A DNA stretch of 64,000 bases, taken from positions 5,984 to 69,983 of the forward strand of contig JBKQHO010000050.1 of assembly GCA_052267165.1 (NCBI GenBank), in the 5' to 3' direction. Origin of the DNA: CAWICD01 sp052267165 (GTDB taxonomy: Bacteria; Vulcanimicrobiota; Vulcanimicrobiia; Vulcanimicrobiales; Vulcanimicrobiaceae). The position numbers and the translations under genes were made by a program. Every line of letters begins with the position of its first letter. Position 1 is the stretch's first letter. This document shows positions 27,691 to 34,560 of this stretch, in pieces. The notes under the pieces were generated by a model, which was not told the origin of the DNA, made no database searches, and worked only from the letters and a program-made list of their open reading frames with translations.

Positions 27691-28065
27691 CTACTCGAGC
27701 GCCTTCGCGCCGCTTTCGCTCGTCCGGATGCGGACCGCCTCGCTCACGGGAAGAACGAAAATTTTTCCGTCGCCGGCCGTCGAGGTCCGATTGGCGTCGA
27801 TGATCGTCTGCACGACCGCCGCGACCCGCTCGTCCGAGACGACCACGGTGAGCAACCGCTTGGGGAACAGCATCGGCCCCTCGCCCGGCTGCGGGATCGC
27901 CTCGGTCTGCCCTTCCTCGGCGCCCTGCAGGACGCGGAAGTCGACCTTGCCCTTACCACGCCCCAGCACCTTACGGACGGTGAAGCCCGAGACGCCCGCG
28001 CTCACCAGCGCCTCCCGCGTCCGATTGATCGCCTGCGAGCGGATGACCGCGAGGATCTGCTTCAC
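27691..28065 (-). CDS. nifI2: PII-family nitrogenase switch protein NifI2
   Basis: A 124-residue PII-like protein. In methanogens and anaerobic bacteria NifI1 and NifI2 form a complex that binds NifDK and blocks it when 2-oxoglutarate is low (ammonium available). The sequence begins MKQILAVIRSQAINRTREAL, has the NifI2-type long T-loop after GRGKGKVD, the RLLTVVVSDERVAAVVQTII strand-helix and GDGKIFVLPVSEAVRIRTSE near the C-terminus. It overlaps nifI1 by four bases (ATGA). Assignment to NifI2 rather than GlnB/GlnK rests on the T-loop and the partner gene. Confidence 0.85.
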   Translation of the reverse strand: MKQILAVIRSQAINRTREALVSAGVSGFTVRKVLGRGKGKVDFRVLQGAEEGQTEAIPQPGEGPMLFPKRLLTVVVSDERVAAVVQTIIDANRTSTAGDGKIFVLPVSEAVRIRTSESGAKALE

Positions 28066-28400
28066 GCCTCGTCTTTCGTGCCGGAGCTGATCGTGTACGA
28101 CTCGTCGACCGGCAGAACGAAGATCTTGCCGTCGCCGAAGGCACCCTTTCCCTCGGTGCGAGCCGAAGCCATGATGGTGTCGACGACGAGGGAGGCGTCC
28201 TTGCCGCTGACGACGACTATCAGCTGCTCTTTGGGCAGCTCGTCGTAGGTGATCTCGCCGACCTTGAGACCCCGCTGCTTGCCGCGCCCGAAGACGTCGA
28301 CTTTGGTCAACGCTGGGAAGCCCGCCTCGAGCAGCGCTTTCATGACGCCGTAGACTTTTTCGGGCCGCACGACGGCTTGAACCATGACAAAAGGTGGCAT
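28062..28400 (-). CDS. nifI1: PII-family nitrogenase switch protein NifI1
   Basis: A 112-residue PII-like protein, partner of NifI2. Signature residues are VVRPEKVYGVMKALLEAGFP and DVFGRGKQRGLKVGEITYDE followed by LPKEQLIVVV, close to NifI1 of methanogens and nif-bearing anaerobes; the uridylylated Tyr context of GlnB is absent. The ATG at 28400 is preferred, with a GGGA ribosome site 5-6 bases upstream; a start eight codons earlier (28424) lacks one. It is the first gene of nifI1-nifI2-fprA. In most known genomes the pair lies between nifH and nifD; here it is on the opposite strand about 7 kb away. Confidence 0.87.
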   Translation of the reverse strand: MPPFVMVQAVVRPEKVYGVMKALLEAGFPALTKVDVFGRGKQRGLKVGEITYDELPKEQLIVVVSGKDASLVVDTIMASARTEGKGAFGDGKIFVLPVDESYTISSGTKDEA

Positions 28401-28847
28401 GCGTTCCCTATTCTCTCCGGCCAAAAAGGCTCCCCGTCACTCCGGGAGGCCGCGTTCCCATCAGCGTGCTTTTCAAGCCGGCTGGCCCGTTGACGGCTTT
28501 GGTATCACGCAGGGCCGCGCAACGTCGAGCAGATGCCGTCGTGTTCTCAAGCCTGAGGTGAGAATAGGCGGGGGTTGATGTCATCCTGAGCGCAGCGAGC
28601 CCAGTCGATGTCATCCTGAGCGAAGCGAGCGCAGCGAGCGCAGTCGAAGGGCGCGCTTCGACAAGCTCAGCGTGACAATCCCGAGGGCGGGCCATTCTCA
28701 TCCGCTGCCATGTGGCCCTTCAGGGCCATAGGTCACTAAGAAGTAAACCTCAAGACGAGCGCTGGCTGCCAGCCCACGTCGATCGCGTTGCGACCGTTCG
28801 TTAATCGATCGACGTTAAAGCCCTCGAGTTCTCTAAGCAACCGTCCA
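28401..28847. other. Repeat-containing intergenic region
   Basis: About 450 bases between the divergent nifI1 gene and a ferredoxin gene. It contains the dispersed-type repeat at 28579-28677 and no credible coding frame; an open minus-strand frame across it is only the translation of the repeat. No sigma-54 motif or NifA site (TGT-N10-ACA) was found for nifI1. Confidence 0.6.
28579..28677. repeat. Dispersed inverted-repeat element (TGTCATCCTGAGC family)
   Basis: Two direct copies of TGTCATCCTGAGC (28579-28591 and 28609-28621) face an inverted end GCTCAGCGTGACA (28665-28677), with CGAAGCGAGC-type filler between. Similar TCATCCTGAGCGAAGCGA units are widespread intergenic repeats in GC-rich bacterial genomes and often give false proteins. 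It could form a long hairpin in RNA. Confidence 0.75.
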
Positions 28848-28876
28848 TTGACACGCTACCTGCCGAGTGTTAACGT
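28848..28876 (+). promoter_or_regulatory. Promoter candidate for the ferredoxin gene
   Basis: A perfect TTGACA (28848-28853) followed after 17 bases by TAACGT (28871-28876), a poor -10 box. The ribosome binding site AAGGAGG (28884-28890) follows directly, so the leader would be very short. Confidence 0.35.
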
Positions 28877-28899
28877 GCCGCTCAAGGAGGGCTGCGATC

Positions 28900-29094
28900 G
28901 TGGCCTACAAGATCATCGCTTCTCAATGCACGGCTTGCGGCGCGTGCGAGTTCGGCTGTCCGAACGCGGCCATCTCCCTCAAACGCGGAATGTACACGAT
29001 CAATCCCAAGCTGTGCACGGAGTGCAAGGGGCATTTCGACGAGCCGCAGTGTGCGGACGTCTGTCCCGTTGCGAACACCTGCGTGCCCGCCTGA
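28900..29094 (+). CDS. Nif-associated 2[4Fe-4S] ferredoxin (FdxN-like)
   Basis: A 64-residue low-potential ferredoxin. It begins with GTG at 28900, with AAGGAGG nine bases upstream; the frame continues upstream to 28867 without similarity. Cluster motifs are CTACGACEFGC (as QCTACGACEFGCP) and CTECKGHFDEPQCADVCP, the FdxN/NifB-associated pattern with an extended second loop. It is a close paralogue of the ferredoxin next to nifB (32743-32967). It probably passes electrons to nitrogenase or NifB. It converges on the pseudo-receiver gene with nine bases between stops. Confidence 0.88.
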   Translation: MAYKIIASQCTACGACEFGCPNAAISLKRGMYTINPKLCTECKGHFDEPQCADVCPVANTCVPA

Positions 29095-29103
29095 ACCTTC
29101 GCG

Positions 29104-29517
29104 TTACGACAGGATCTGCAATGGCGTGAACCCGCGGCCGAGCACGGCGTTCACCTTGTGGCGCACCGACTCGACCGTAAGCGGTTTGGCGAGCACGCCG
29201 GCGAGGCCGAACTGACGATGGTCGTGAGCGTCCCGCGCCGAGTCGACGAGAAGCAAGACCTTCGCACCCGGAATGCCTTGTGCAATCTCGTCGAACACAG
29301 CCGGACCTCGCTCGCGCACGAGCGCCTCGCCGATCACGATGAGGTCGACCTTCCGCCGGCCGGATCTTTCGATCGCCTCGGCGACGCTCGCAAGCTCGTG
29401 CGTCTCGTTCTCATCCTGGAGCATGAACTGGATCGCTGCGCGCGTTATCTCGTCGCTGTCGATCACGAAGATGCGCTTGTTCTCGAGGGCCCGCGAGATC
29501 TCGACGCCTATCTGCAT
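29104..29517 (-). CDS. Stand-alone pseudo-receiver domain protein
   Basis: A 137-residue response-regulator receiver (CheY-like) fold with no output domain. The first strand RIFVIDSDEIT supplies acidic residues (Asp20, Asp22) and the KP motif is present (Lys111, VLAKPL). The phosphoacceptor position in VDLIVIGEAL is Gly63 instead of Asp, so ordinary phosphorylation should not occur. GGAG lies 8 bases before the ATG. It is the last gene of the leftward nifB operon, 51 bases after the SIR2-like gene; a role in nif-protein interaction or redox/energy sensing is only a guess. Confidence 0.7.
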   Translation of the reverse strand: MQIGVEISRALENKRIFVIDSDEITRAAIQFMLQDENETHELASVAEAIERSGRRKVDLIVIGEALVRERGPAVFDEIAQGIPGAKVLLLVDSARDAHDHRQFGLAGVLAKPLTVESVRHKVNAVLGRGFTPLQILS

Positions 29518-29568
29518 TGATTCCGCTCCCAGGTCGCGCGAACCGAGTTCGCGGACGGCGTCGTAGCG

Positions 29569-30441
29569 TTAAAAACCGACGGCCACGGGCCTTTCGGCAA
29601 GTTCCTTTTGGCTGCGCTTGAGCGCCTCGACGAAATCGGCCAGCGGAAGATCGAGCCGTTCGATGTTCTGCTCGGCCAGGAAGCGCGCTTCATTTCTTGT
29701 CGGTTCTTCGGGGAGCACCGCCCAGTGCTTGGCCGACGAACGCTTCATGATCTGCCGCGCAAACACGCGGTCGAGCTGCGTCGCGAACCGGCAGCCCAGA
29801 AACAGGAAGTGCCGGTCGGCGCGCAGTTCCTGGACTTCCTGTGGAATCGGCGTTTGAATGTCGATCTCCGTGAGGACTTCGACATAGTCGGAATCCGACA
29901 GCAGGAAGTTCCCGGCCGGCGATGTCGAGCCTAAGGGCTGATAGAGCAGCGTCTCCCAACTCGAGGCTTCGGCACGGGTGCCGTCAGCGTTGAAGTAGTG
30001 CACCCAGGTTCCGAAGTGCTCGGCCTGACTGATGCCCTGCACGATCCCCCAGCTCTTTCGAACGGCCAAGGCCTTCTGCGGAAGATCGTCATACCAGGCA
30101 TGAACGAGCAGCGGGAGCGCCGGCTGCGCGGCCAACATGCGATGCAGTTCGGTCGGTTCGACCGAGGGCGCGAAGGCTTCGGTCATGGCTGCCTTGACCG
30201 TGCTGCGGTGCTTGAAGTTCTCGATGAACTGCGCCGCGGCGGTGAGGTTCTTCCGAATCTTGTGCGGCACGCTCGCCTTCGCGGTGAGCCGGTCTACCAG
30301 CGTCTCCGGCGACGCCGGCAGCGGGCAGCCCTCGCCCGCCAGCGTCAGCAGCCGCGACCCGAGGTAAGGCACAGCGCTCCCGCTGTCGAGGGCTGCGGCG
30401 ATATCGCGCATCGCCCGATCGTGCGCTTGAATCTCTCTCAT
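29569..30441 (-). CDS. SIR2-like domain protein in the nifB operon
   Basis: A 290-residue protein of the SIR2_2 type. The N-terminus SGSAVPYLGSRLLTLAGEG matches the glycine-rich nucleotide-binding start of the family, and the C-terminal half has LFLGCRFATQLDRVFARQI and LEALKR-like ends. Such genes recur in proteobacterial nif clusters next to nifZ/nifT, with no established function. NAD binding or hydrolysis is suggested by the fold. GGAG sits five bases before the ATG; 13 bases separate it from the gene upstream. Confidence 0.72.
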   Translation of the reverse strand: MREIQAHDRAMRDIAAALDSGSAVPYLGSRLLTLAGEGCPLPASPETLVDRLTAKASVPHKIRKNLTAAAQFIENFKHRSTVKAAMTEAFAPSVEPTELHRMLAAQPALPLLVHAWYDDLPQKALAVRKSWGIVQGISQAEHFGTWVHYFNADGTRAEASSWETLLYQPLGSTSPAGNFLLSDSDYVEVLTEIDIQTPIPQEVQELRADRHFLFLGCRFATQLDRVFARQIMKRSSAKHWAVLPEEPTRNEARFLAEQNIERLDLPLADFVEALKRSQKELAERPVAVGF

Positions 30442-30454
30442 GCTTTCTCCGCAT

Positions 30455-30718
30455 TCATGGTTTCTTGGCGATCACGAGCCCGGTTGCGCGAGCCGGGTCC
30501 GGCGTGATTCGCGCGCAGTGGTCGCTCGCGTCCAGCAGGTAGACGTTGAACTTCTGATACTGCCGGAAGGGTTGCTCGACGCCGAGATCCGACAGGTCGC
30601 AGCGCGTCAGCGAGAGCCCGGGGAAATCGCGGCGAAAGCCGGCCAGCGCCGCCGGATCCGCGTCGGCCGGACTGAGCGCGGCCTCGATTCTTGCCAGCGC
30701 CTCTTCGCTCAGCGGCAA
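30455..30718 (-). CDS. Small nif-cluster protein, DUF6129-like
   Basis: About 87 residues. The body (LSEEALARIEAALSPADADP; FPGLSLTRCDLSDLG; FNVYLLDASDHCARITPDPA; ATGLVIAKKP) resembles a small protein family found beside nifT/nifZ in nitrogen fixers (DUF6129-like, recalled). No activity is known. The start is uncertain: no ATG or GTG fits between the nifT stop (30724) and the conserved part, so a TTG at 30718 is used. Translation is probably coupled to nifT. Confidence 0.6.
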   Translation of the reverse strand: MPLSEEALARIEAALSPADADPAALAGFRRDFPGLSLTRCDLSDLGVEQPFRQYQKFNVYLLDASDHCARITPDPARATGLVIAKKP

Positions 30719-30723
30719 GCCGG

Positions 30724-30936
30724 TTACTCGGCCGCCAGGCGCCGCGCTTCGACCGTAATCGGCAGCGCCGTCTCCGCGCTCAGCAGCGGCAGTTCCAATC
30801 GCCAGCCGTTTGCCAGCGTGACCAGCCCACCCCACATCTGGGGTTTCTCGATGTCGACGATCGGCTCTTCGAGGTCTTTCTTGGCGATGTAAGCCGACAG
30901 CTCGCCTTGCGCATTCTTGCGGATCATAACTTTCAT
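30724..30936 (-). CDS. nifT: NifT/FixU family protein
   Basis: A 70-residue protein. It begins MKVMIRKNAQGELSAYIAKK and contains KPQMWGGLVTLANGWRLELP, the defining core of NifT/FixU. Its function is unresolved; nifT mutants usually fix nitrogen. The ATG at 30936 is where the family begins; the open frame upstream (to 30987) overlaps the preceding gene. Confidence 0.92.
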   Translation of the reverse strand: MKVMIRKNAQGELSAYIAKKDLEEPIVDIEKPQMWGGLVTLANGWRLELPLLSAETALPITVEARRLAAE

Positions 30937-30946
30937 CGAAGCTCTT

Positions 30947-31276
30947 TCATTGCCAAAATAACCGATCCGGATCGCTCTTGAGCGCATCCAGGGCGTCGGC
31001 CAACCGCGCGTGAGGACTGTGTAATTTCCAGCACGAGGCGGAGTGATCTTTGAAGTACAGTTGCCAGCTTCCCGAAGGCAGGCGCTGGAGGAGTGCGACG
31101 TCCACCATCCCGCCGGCCGGGTTGACGCGCCGGGAGCAGCACGGACTCTCCACCAAGATGCCTTCGGGCACCACGCGCACCGCCGGACGCACGTAGCGGT
31201 ACCGTTCGCGTTTCGCGATCGCGTGCTCGATCTGTCTGCGCTCGAACTCGCCCAGCTGCGGCAGATCGCAGGTCAT
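30947..31276 (-). CDS. Nif-associated small cysteine-containing protein (DUF3024-like)
   Basis: A 109-residue protein with ERRQIEHAIAKRERYRYVRP, then ESPCCSRRVNPAGGMVDVAL, WQLYFKDHSASCWKLH and SDPDRLFWQ. The pattern matches a small protein encoded near nifZ and nifT in many diazotrophs, annotated DUF3024 or hypothetical. The adjacent Cys-Cys and later Cys could bind metal. Its ATG overlaps the nifZ stop (ATGA at 31273-31276), which fixes the start. Confidence 0.65.
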   Translation of the reverse strand: MTCDLPQLGEFERRQIEHAIAKRERYRYVRPAVRVVPEGILVESPCCSRRVNPAGGMVDVALLQRLPSGSWQLYFKDHSASCWKLHSPHARLADALDALKSDPDRLFWQ

Positions 31277-31512
31277 ACGGATGCGATCTCCTGCTCGAAG
31301 CACCCCACGACCCGGTTCGGCCCGAACTCGACCAGATAGACCGGGGTGTTCGATTCCGTGTGCGTGCCGACTTGCACGATCTCGCCGTGATCGCCTTCGC
31401 TTACCAGCAGCGCATCCTCCGGACATTCCGGGAATGAGCCGTCGTTGTGGAGATCGAGCAGCGCACGCACGCGTTGCCCCCACTGAAACTTGGGGACGAC
31501 GGTCTCCATCAT
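31273..31512 (-). CDS. nifZ: NifZ-domain protein, second copy
   Basis: A 79-residue NifZ domain: PKFQWGQRVRALLDLHNDGS, EGDHGEIVQVGTHTESNTPV, YLVEFGPNRVVGCFEQEI. NifZ helps form the second P-cluster during NifDK maturation. The gene overlaps both neighbours by four bases, so it is translated together with the larger nifZ copy. Whether the two copies correspond to the two domains of longer NifZ proteins or differ in role is unknown. Confidence 0.85.
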   Translation of the reverse strand: MMETVVPKFQWGQRVRALLDLHNDGSFPECPEDALLVSEGDHGEIVQVGTHTESNTPVYLVEFGPNRVVGCFEQEIASV

Positions 31513-31823
31513 GTTTCCTCCTCGCCGGAGGCGGCCGCCGCACTCGTCTCGGAATCGGATATGGATTCAAGCTCCCTGCGCTTCATGCCGACGCGATAAC
31601 CTCTGGCGGGAAAGTCCACACCGTAGATGTAGAACTGCTGAAGAAACGTCCCGATGCTGACGACGTAGCCTTCCTCGCCCTTCTTTACGAGAACGTCGCC
31701 GATATCTCTGCCGGGGAACGTTCCGTCGTTGCGGATCGTCCGCCGAGAGCGGACGCGCGCTCCGTAGTCGAACGACGGAGGACCGTCGAGCTCGACGATG
31801 TCGCTGTCGCGAGCGATGTTCAC
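31509..31823 (-). CDS. nifZ: NifZ-domain protein, first copy
   Basis: A 104-residue NifZ domain: PPSFDYGARVRSRRTIRNDG, KKGEEGYVVSIGTFLQQFYI, YGVDFPARGYRVGMKRRELE, with an acidic/Ala tail. It is expected to act with the nitrogenase MoFe protein during P-cluster maturation. Its start overlaps the TPR gene stop (ATGA at 31820-31823). Confidence 0.88.
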   Translation of the reverse strand: MNIARDSDIVELDGPPSFDYGARVRSRRTIRNDGTFPGRDIGDVLVKKGEEGYVVSIGTFLQQFYIYGVDFPARGYRVGMKRRELESISDSETSAAAASGEEET

Positions 31824-32317
31824 TCGTCGCCCCTTGCCGCGCCCGCCAGCACGTCGAGCAGGACCCTCGCGCCGATCTTGTCGGAGGGATCGAGCTCCAG
31901 CAGCTTGAGGACGGCGTCGCGGCCCTCTTCCAGCCGGCCCAGCCGCATTTGGAGATAGGCGTAGGCTTTCAGCGTGAACAGGTAAAAGCGCGGCAGCGGC
32001 GCATCGTAGGCGCCGAAGTTGCAGTCTTCCGGGCGCACCTCGCGCCAGTCCGAGCGCAGACCGTTCTCTCGTGCGGCCTTGAGCAAACAGGCCTGCGCGA
32101 CGTCCAGGGCCTCGCGCAGCCGCCCCTTGTAAAAATAGAAGCGGTACCGCGCGATCAAGACGGCGGCATGATCGCCGGCGATCGCTTCAGCGTCGCGCAG
32201 GTGCTGCTCGGCGATCGCGCTCTGCGCGTACGTCAACCCTGCGTGGAGCAAATGCCGGCTAGCCTCGAGCGGTAGATCCGCGCCCAAGAGAGCGGCGGCA
32301 AGCCGTTCGCTCTCCAT
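31820..32317 (-). CDS. TPR protein of the nifB operon
   Basis: A 165-residue all-helical protein with tetratricopeptide-like repeats (HLRDAEAIAGDHAAVLIARY; FYFYKGRLREALDVAQACLL; AYAYLQMRLGRLEEGRDAVL, followed by KLLELDPSDKIG). TPR proteins of this size occur in proteobacterial nif operons beside nifZ and probably hold assembly proteins together. The ATG at 32317 is preferred to an earlier TTG (32359) close to the preceding stop. Confidence 0.72.
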   Translation of the reverse strand: MESERLAAALLGADLPLEASRHLLHAGLTYAQSAIAEQHLRDAEAIAGDHAAVLIARYRFYFYKGRLREALDVAQACLLKAARENGLRSDWREVRPEDCNFGAYDAPLPRFYLFTLKAYAYLQMRLGRLEEGRDAVLKLLELDPSDKIGARVLLDVLAGAARGDE

Positions 32318-32363
32318 GCTCGGCGGCTCATACGCGCGCGCCCCGCCGCCGGCTGCCAACCTT

Positions 32364-32735
32364 CTAGCCCCGCGCGCGGGGTGGGACCGCGAGGTTCACC
32401 AACTGCACGTTTGGGCTCGGCGAGGTCCCGCACGTGGACCCGCTGCTCTTCGGGTCGTGGAAGACGAGACCTGAAGCCGTGGGCGTGTCGGCGCAATCGA
32501 TCGTCACGCCTTCCAAGAGCAGCCGGCTCTCAGCGGGCAGGAAGAGCTTCAATCCATTGTGCTCCATTACGGCATCGCCGGCGCGCGGCTCGCTTACCAC
32601 GTCGAACTCGGCCGCCAATCCCGAGCAGCCGCCCGAACTCACGGTGAGACGAAATCCCCCGCCTCCCGGCACGCTTGCGAAGCGAATCATGCGCCGGATG
32701 AACTTCTCGGCACCAGGCGTAATGACGACATCCAC
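32364..32735 (-). CDS. HesB/IscA-like protein lacking one C-terminal cysteine
   Basis: A 123-residue A-type Fe-S carrier fold. It has the conserved strand FRLTVSSGGCSGLAAEFDVV with the first ligand Cys37, but the usual C-terminal CxC is TCGTS (Cys102 only; the second cysteine is replaced by Ser). An extra Cys81 is present. It probably donates clusters to NifB or NifZ-dependent steps, or has lost classic cluster carriage. The GTG at 32735 is used, 7 bases after the ferredoxin stop; the frame upstream overlaps that gene. Confidence 0.72.
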   Translation of the reverse strand: MDVVITPGAEKFIRRMIRFASVPGGGGFRLTVSSGGCSGLAAEFDVVSEPRAGDAVMEHNGLKLFLPAESRLLLEGVTIDCADTPTASGLVFHDPKSSGSTCGTSPSPNVQLVNLAVPPRARG

Positions 32736-32742
32736 GTTGAGG

Positions 32743-32967
32743 CTATGCCTTTGCCTGGTAGCGCGGCACCGAATTATCGATGATGCACGTGAGCTCGACG
32801 GGGCACACCGCGACGCACTGCGGCGTATCGAAATAGCCGATGCACTCGGTGCACTTCTTGGGATTGATGACGTAGGTTCCATTCTTGGGGTAGATCGCCA
32901 CGTTCGGGCACTCCGGCTCGCATGCCGAGCAGGCGGTGCATTGTGACGACACGATCTTGTAGGCCAC
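32743..32967 (-). CDS. fdxN: NifB-associated 2[4Fe-4S] ferredoxin FdxN
   Basis: A 74-residue ferredoxin beginning MAYKIVSSQCTACSACEPEC, with the second motif CTECIGYFDTPQCVAVCP. The gene lies 24 bases after nifB, the position of fdxN in many diazotrophs, where it delivers electrons for NifB-co synthesis. The C-terminal tail (TCIIDNSVPRYQAKA) is longer than in its paralogue at 28900-29094. Confidence 0.9.
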   Translation of the reverse strand: MAYKIVSSQCTACSACEPECPNVAIYPKNGTYVINPKKCTECIGYFDTPQCVAVCPVELTCIIDNSVPRYQAKA

Positions 32968-32991
32968 TTTTAACTCCTGTACTCCTTGGGA

Positions 32992-34560
32992 TTAGGCAGC
33001 GGTGAAGGCTCCCTGACGGATGTCGGCATCGCCGCGCGTGACGTGCTCGATCTCGCCGCTGTTCACGTCGTTCAGGTATTCCCTGAACCATGCGATGCAC
33101 GATTGCTCGATGAACTCGAGCGCGTACTTCTCTACCGGGTCGATCCCGGCGGCGCGCAGTCTGTCTTTGGGGCAGCCCCCGATCTTGGCGACGAAGACCG
33201 CGTGGCAGTCGTTGATCGCGCGCACGACGGTCTCGAGGCTCTCCTCCTCGCCGTAGCCGCCCTGGCAGTAGTGATCCACTCGCCGGTGCCCGACGAACTT
33301 TGCGCCGGCCGTGCTCAGCTCGTAGACCTGGAACTCTTTGGCATGGCCGAAGTGCTCGTTGATGCGCCCGCTGCCCTTGGTGGCCACGGCGACCAAGACC
33401 TTGACGTCGCTCATTTCCCCCGCGAGCGTCTCAAGCTCGGCCTGGCGCGCCGCGACCTTCGCTTCGCGTTCTCCCTCCACCGCAGACTGATACGCCTTGC
33501 GCGTTTCCGTGTCGTACTCGACCTCCATGGCCATGATCTTCTCGGTGCTGAACTCGGCGCTGCGGTCCTCACCGAGCAGGCCTACCGCGTCCGCGCGGCA
33601 CTGCCTGCAATGGCGCATCATGTTCATCTCGCCTTCGCAGCTGTCTTGAAGCGCCTTGAGCTCCTGGGCCGAGGGCCCGCGCTGGCCGTTCAAGCCGAAG
33701 ACCGTGCCGTGCTCGGGCTCGGAGATCAGCGGCATGATGTTGTGCAGGAACGCGCCACGGGACTTCACGGCCCGGTTGACTTCGATCAGGTGCTGGTCGT
33801 TGATGCCCGGTATCATCACCGAGTTGACCTTGCAGAGGATGCCTCGCTCGGTCAGCATCTCGAGGCCCAGCAGCTGCCGTTGGCTGAGAATCCGAGCCGC
33901 CTCCACGCCCGTGTAACGCTTGTGGTTGTAGAATATCCAGGGATAGATCTTGGCTCCGATCTCGGGATCGACCATGTTGATGGTGATCGTCACGTGATCG
34001 ACCTTGAAGGCCTTGATGGTGTCGACGTGATCGGGCAGCATCAAGCCGTTCGTCGACAGGCAGAGCTTGATGTCGGGTGCGGTTTTCGCGATCAGTTCGA
34101 AGGTCCTGAAAGTTTTCTCCGGATTCGCGAGCGGATCGCCGGGCCCGGCGATGCCGAGCACGCTCATCTGCGGAATCGTGGAGGCGACCGCAAGCACTTT
34201 CTTCGCGGCCTGCTCGGGCGTGAGCTTCTCGCTGACGACTCCCGGCCGCGACTCGTTGGCACAGTCGTACTTGCGGTTGCAATAGTTGCACTGAATGTTA
34301 CAGGCCGGCGCCACCGCCACGTGCATGCGCGCGTAATGATGGTGCGCTTCTTCGCTATAACATGGGTGGTTCTTGACCTTTTCCCAAATCTCGGGAGCGA
34401 GGTCGTTGGCGCCTGCGCCCGAGCCGCAGCCGGCTTTGCCGCTGCCGCCCTGACTACCGCACCCTTTGTGCTCGGCGCTCTTCTCCATCCCTTGATCCGC
34501 CCTTTGGATCACGTTCAGAGGAAGTGCCGAGTAGCTTGCTGGGCCGATCCGCTGTTGCAT
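32992..34560 (-). CDS. nifB: NifB, FeMo-cofactor precursor synthase
   Basis: Radical-SAM enzyme (522 residues) that fuses two [4Fe-4S] clusters around a carbide to make NifB-co. The SAM cluster motif is CNIQCNYC (Cys87, 91, 94), followed by NRKYDCANESRPGVVSEKL; other conserved blocks are VLGIAGPGDPLANPEKT and CRQCRADAVGLLGED. A NifX-like C-terminal domain (from about residue 405; VKVLVAVATKGSGRINEHFG) is fused, as in proteobacterial NifB. The ATG at 34560 has AGGAG seven bases upstream; the frame stays open to 34689 without similarity. It leads the leftward operon, divergent from nifH. Confidence 0.97.
   Translation of the reverse strand: MQQRIGPASYSALPLNVIQRADQGMEKSAEHKGCGSQGGSGKAGCGSGAGANDLAPEIWEKVKNHPCYSEEAHHHYARMHVAVAPACNIQCNYCNRKYDCANESRPGVVSEKLTPEQAAKKVLAVASTIPQMSVLGIAGPGDPLANPEKTFRTFELIAKTAPDIKLCLSTNGLMLPDHVDTIKAFKVDHVTITINMVDPEIGAKIYPWIFYNHKRYTGVEAARILSQRQLLGLEMLTERGILCKVNSVMIPGINDQHLIEVNRAVKSRGAFLHNIMPLISEPEHGTVFGLNGQRGPSAQELKALQDSCEGEMNMMRHCRQCRADAVGLLGEDRSAEFSTEKIMAMEVEYDTETRKAYQSAVEGEREAKVAARQAELETLAGEMSDVKVLVAVATKGSGRINEHFGHAKEFQVYELSTAGAKFVGHRRVDHYCQGGYGEEESLETVVRAINDCHAVFVAKIGGCPKDRLRAAGIDPVEKYALEFIEQSCIAWFREYLNDVNSGEIEHVTRGDADIRQGAFTAA

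Noticed and set aside
28408..28701. Minus-strand frame of 97 codons across the repeat
   Set aside because: Its product (HAELVEA, SLRMT-type words) is the familiar false translation of the TCATCCTGAGC repeat, with no ribosome site.
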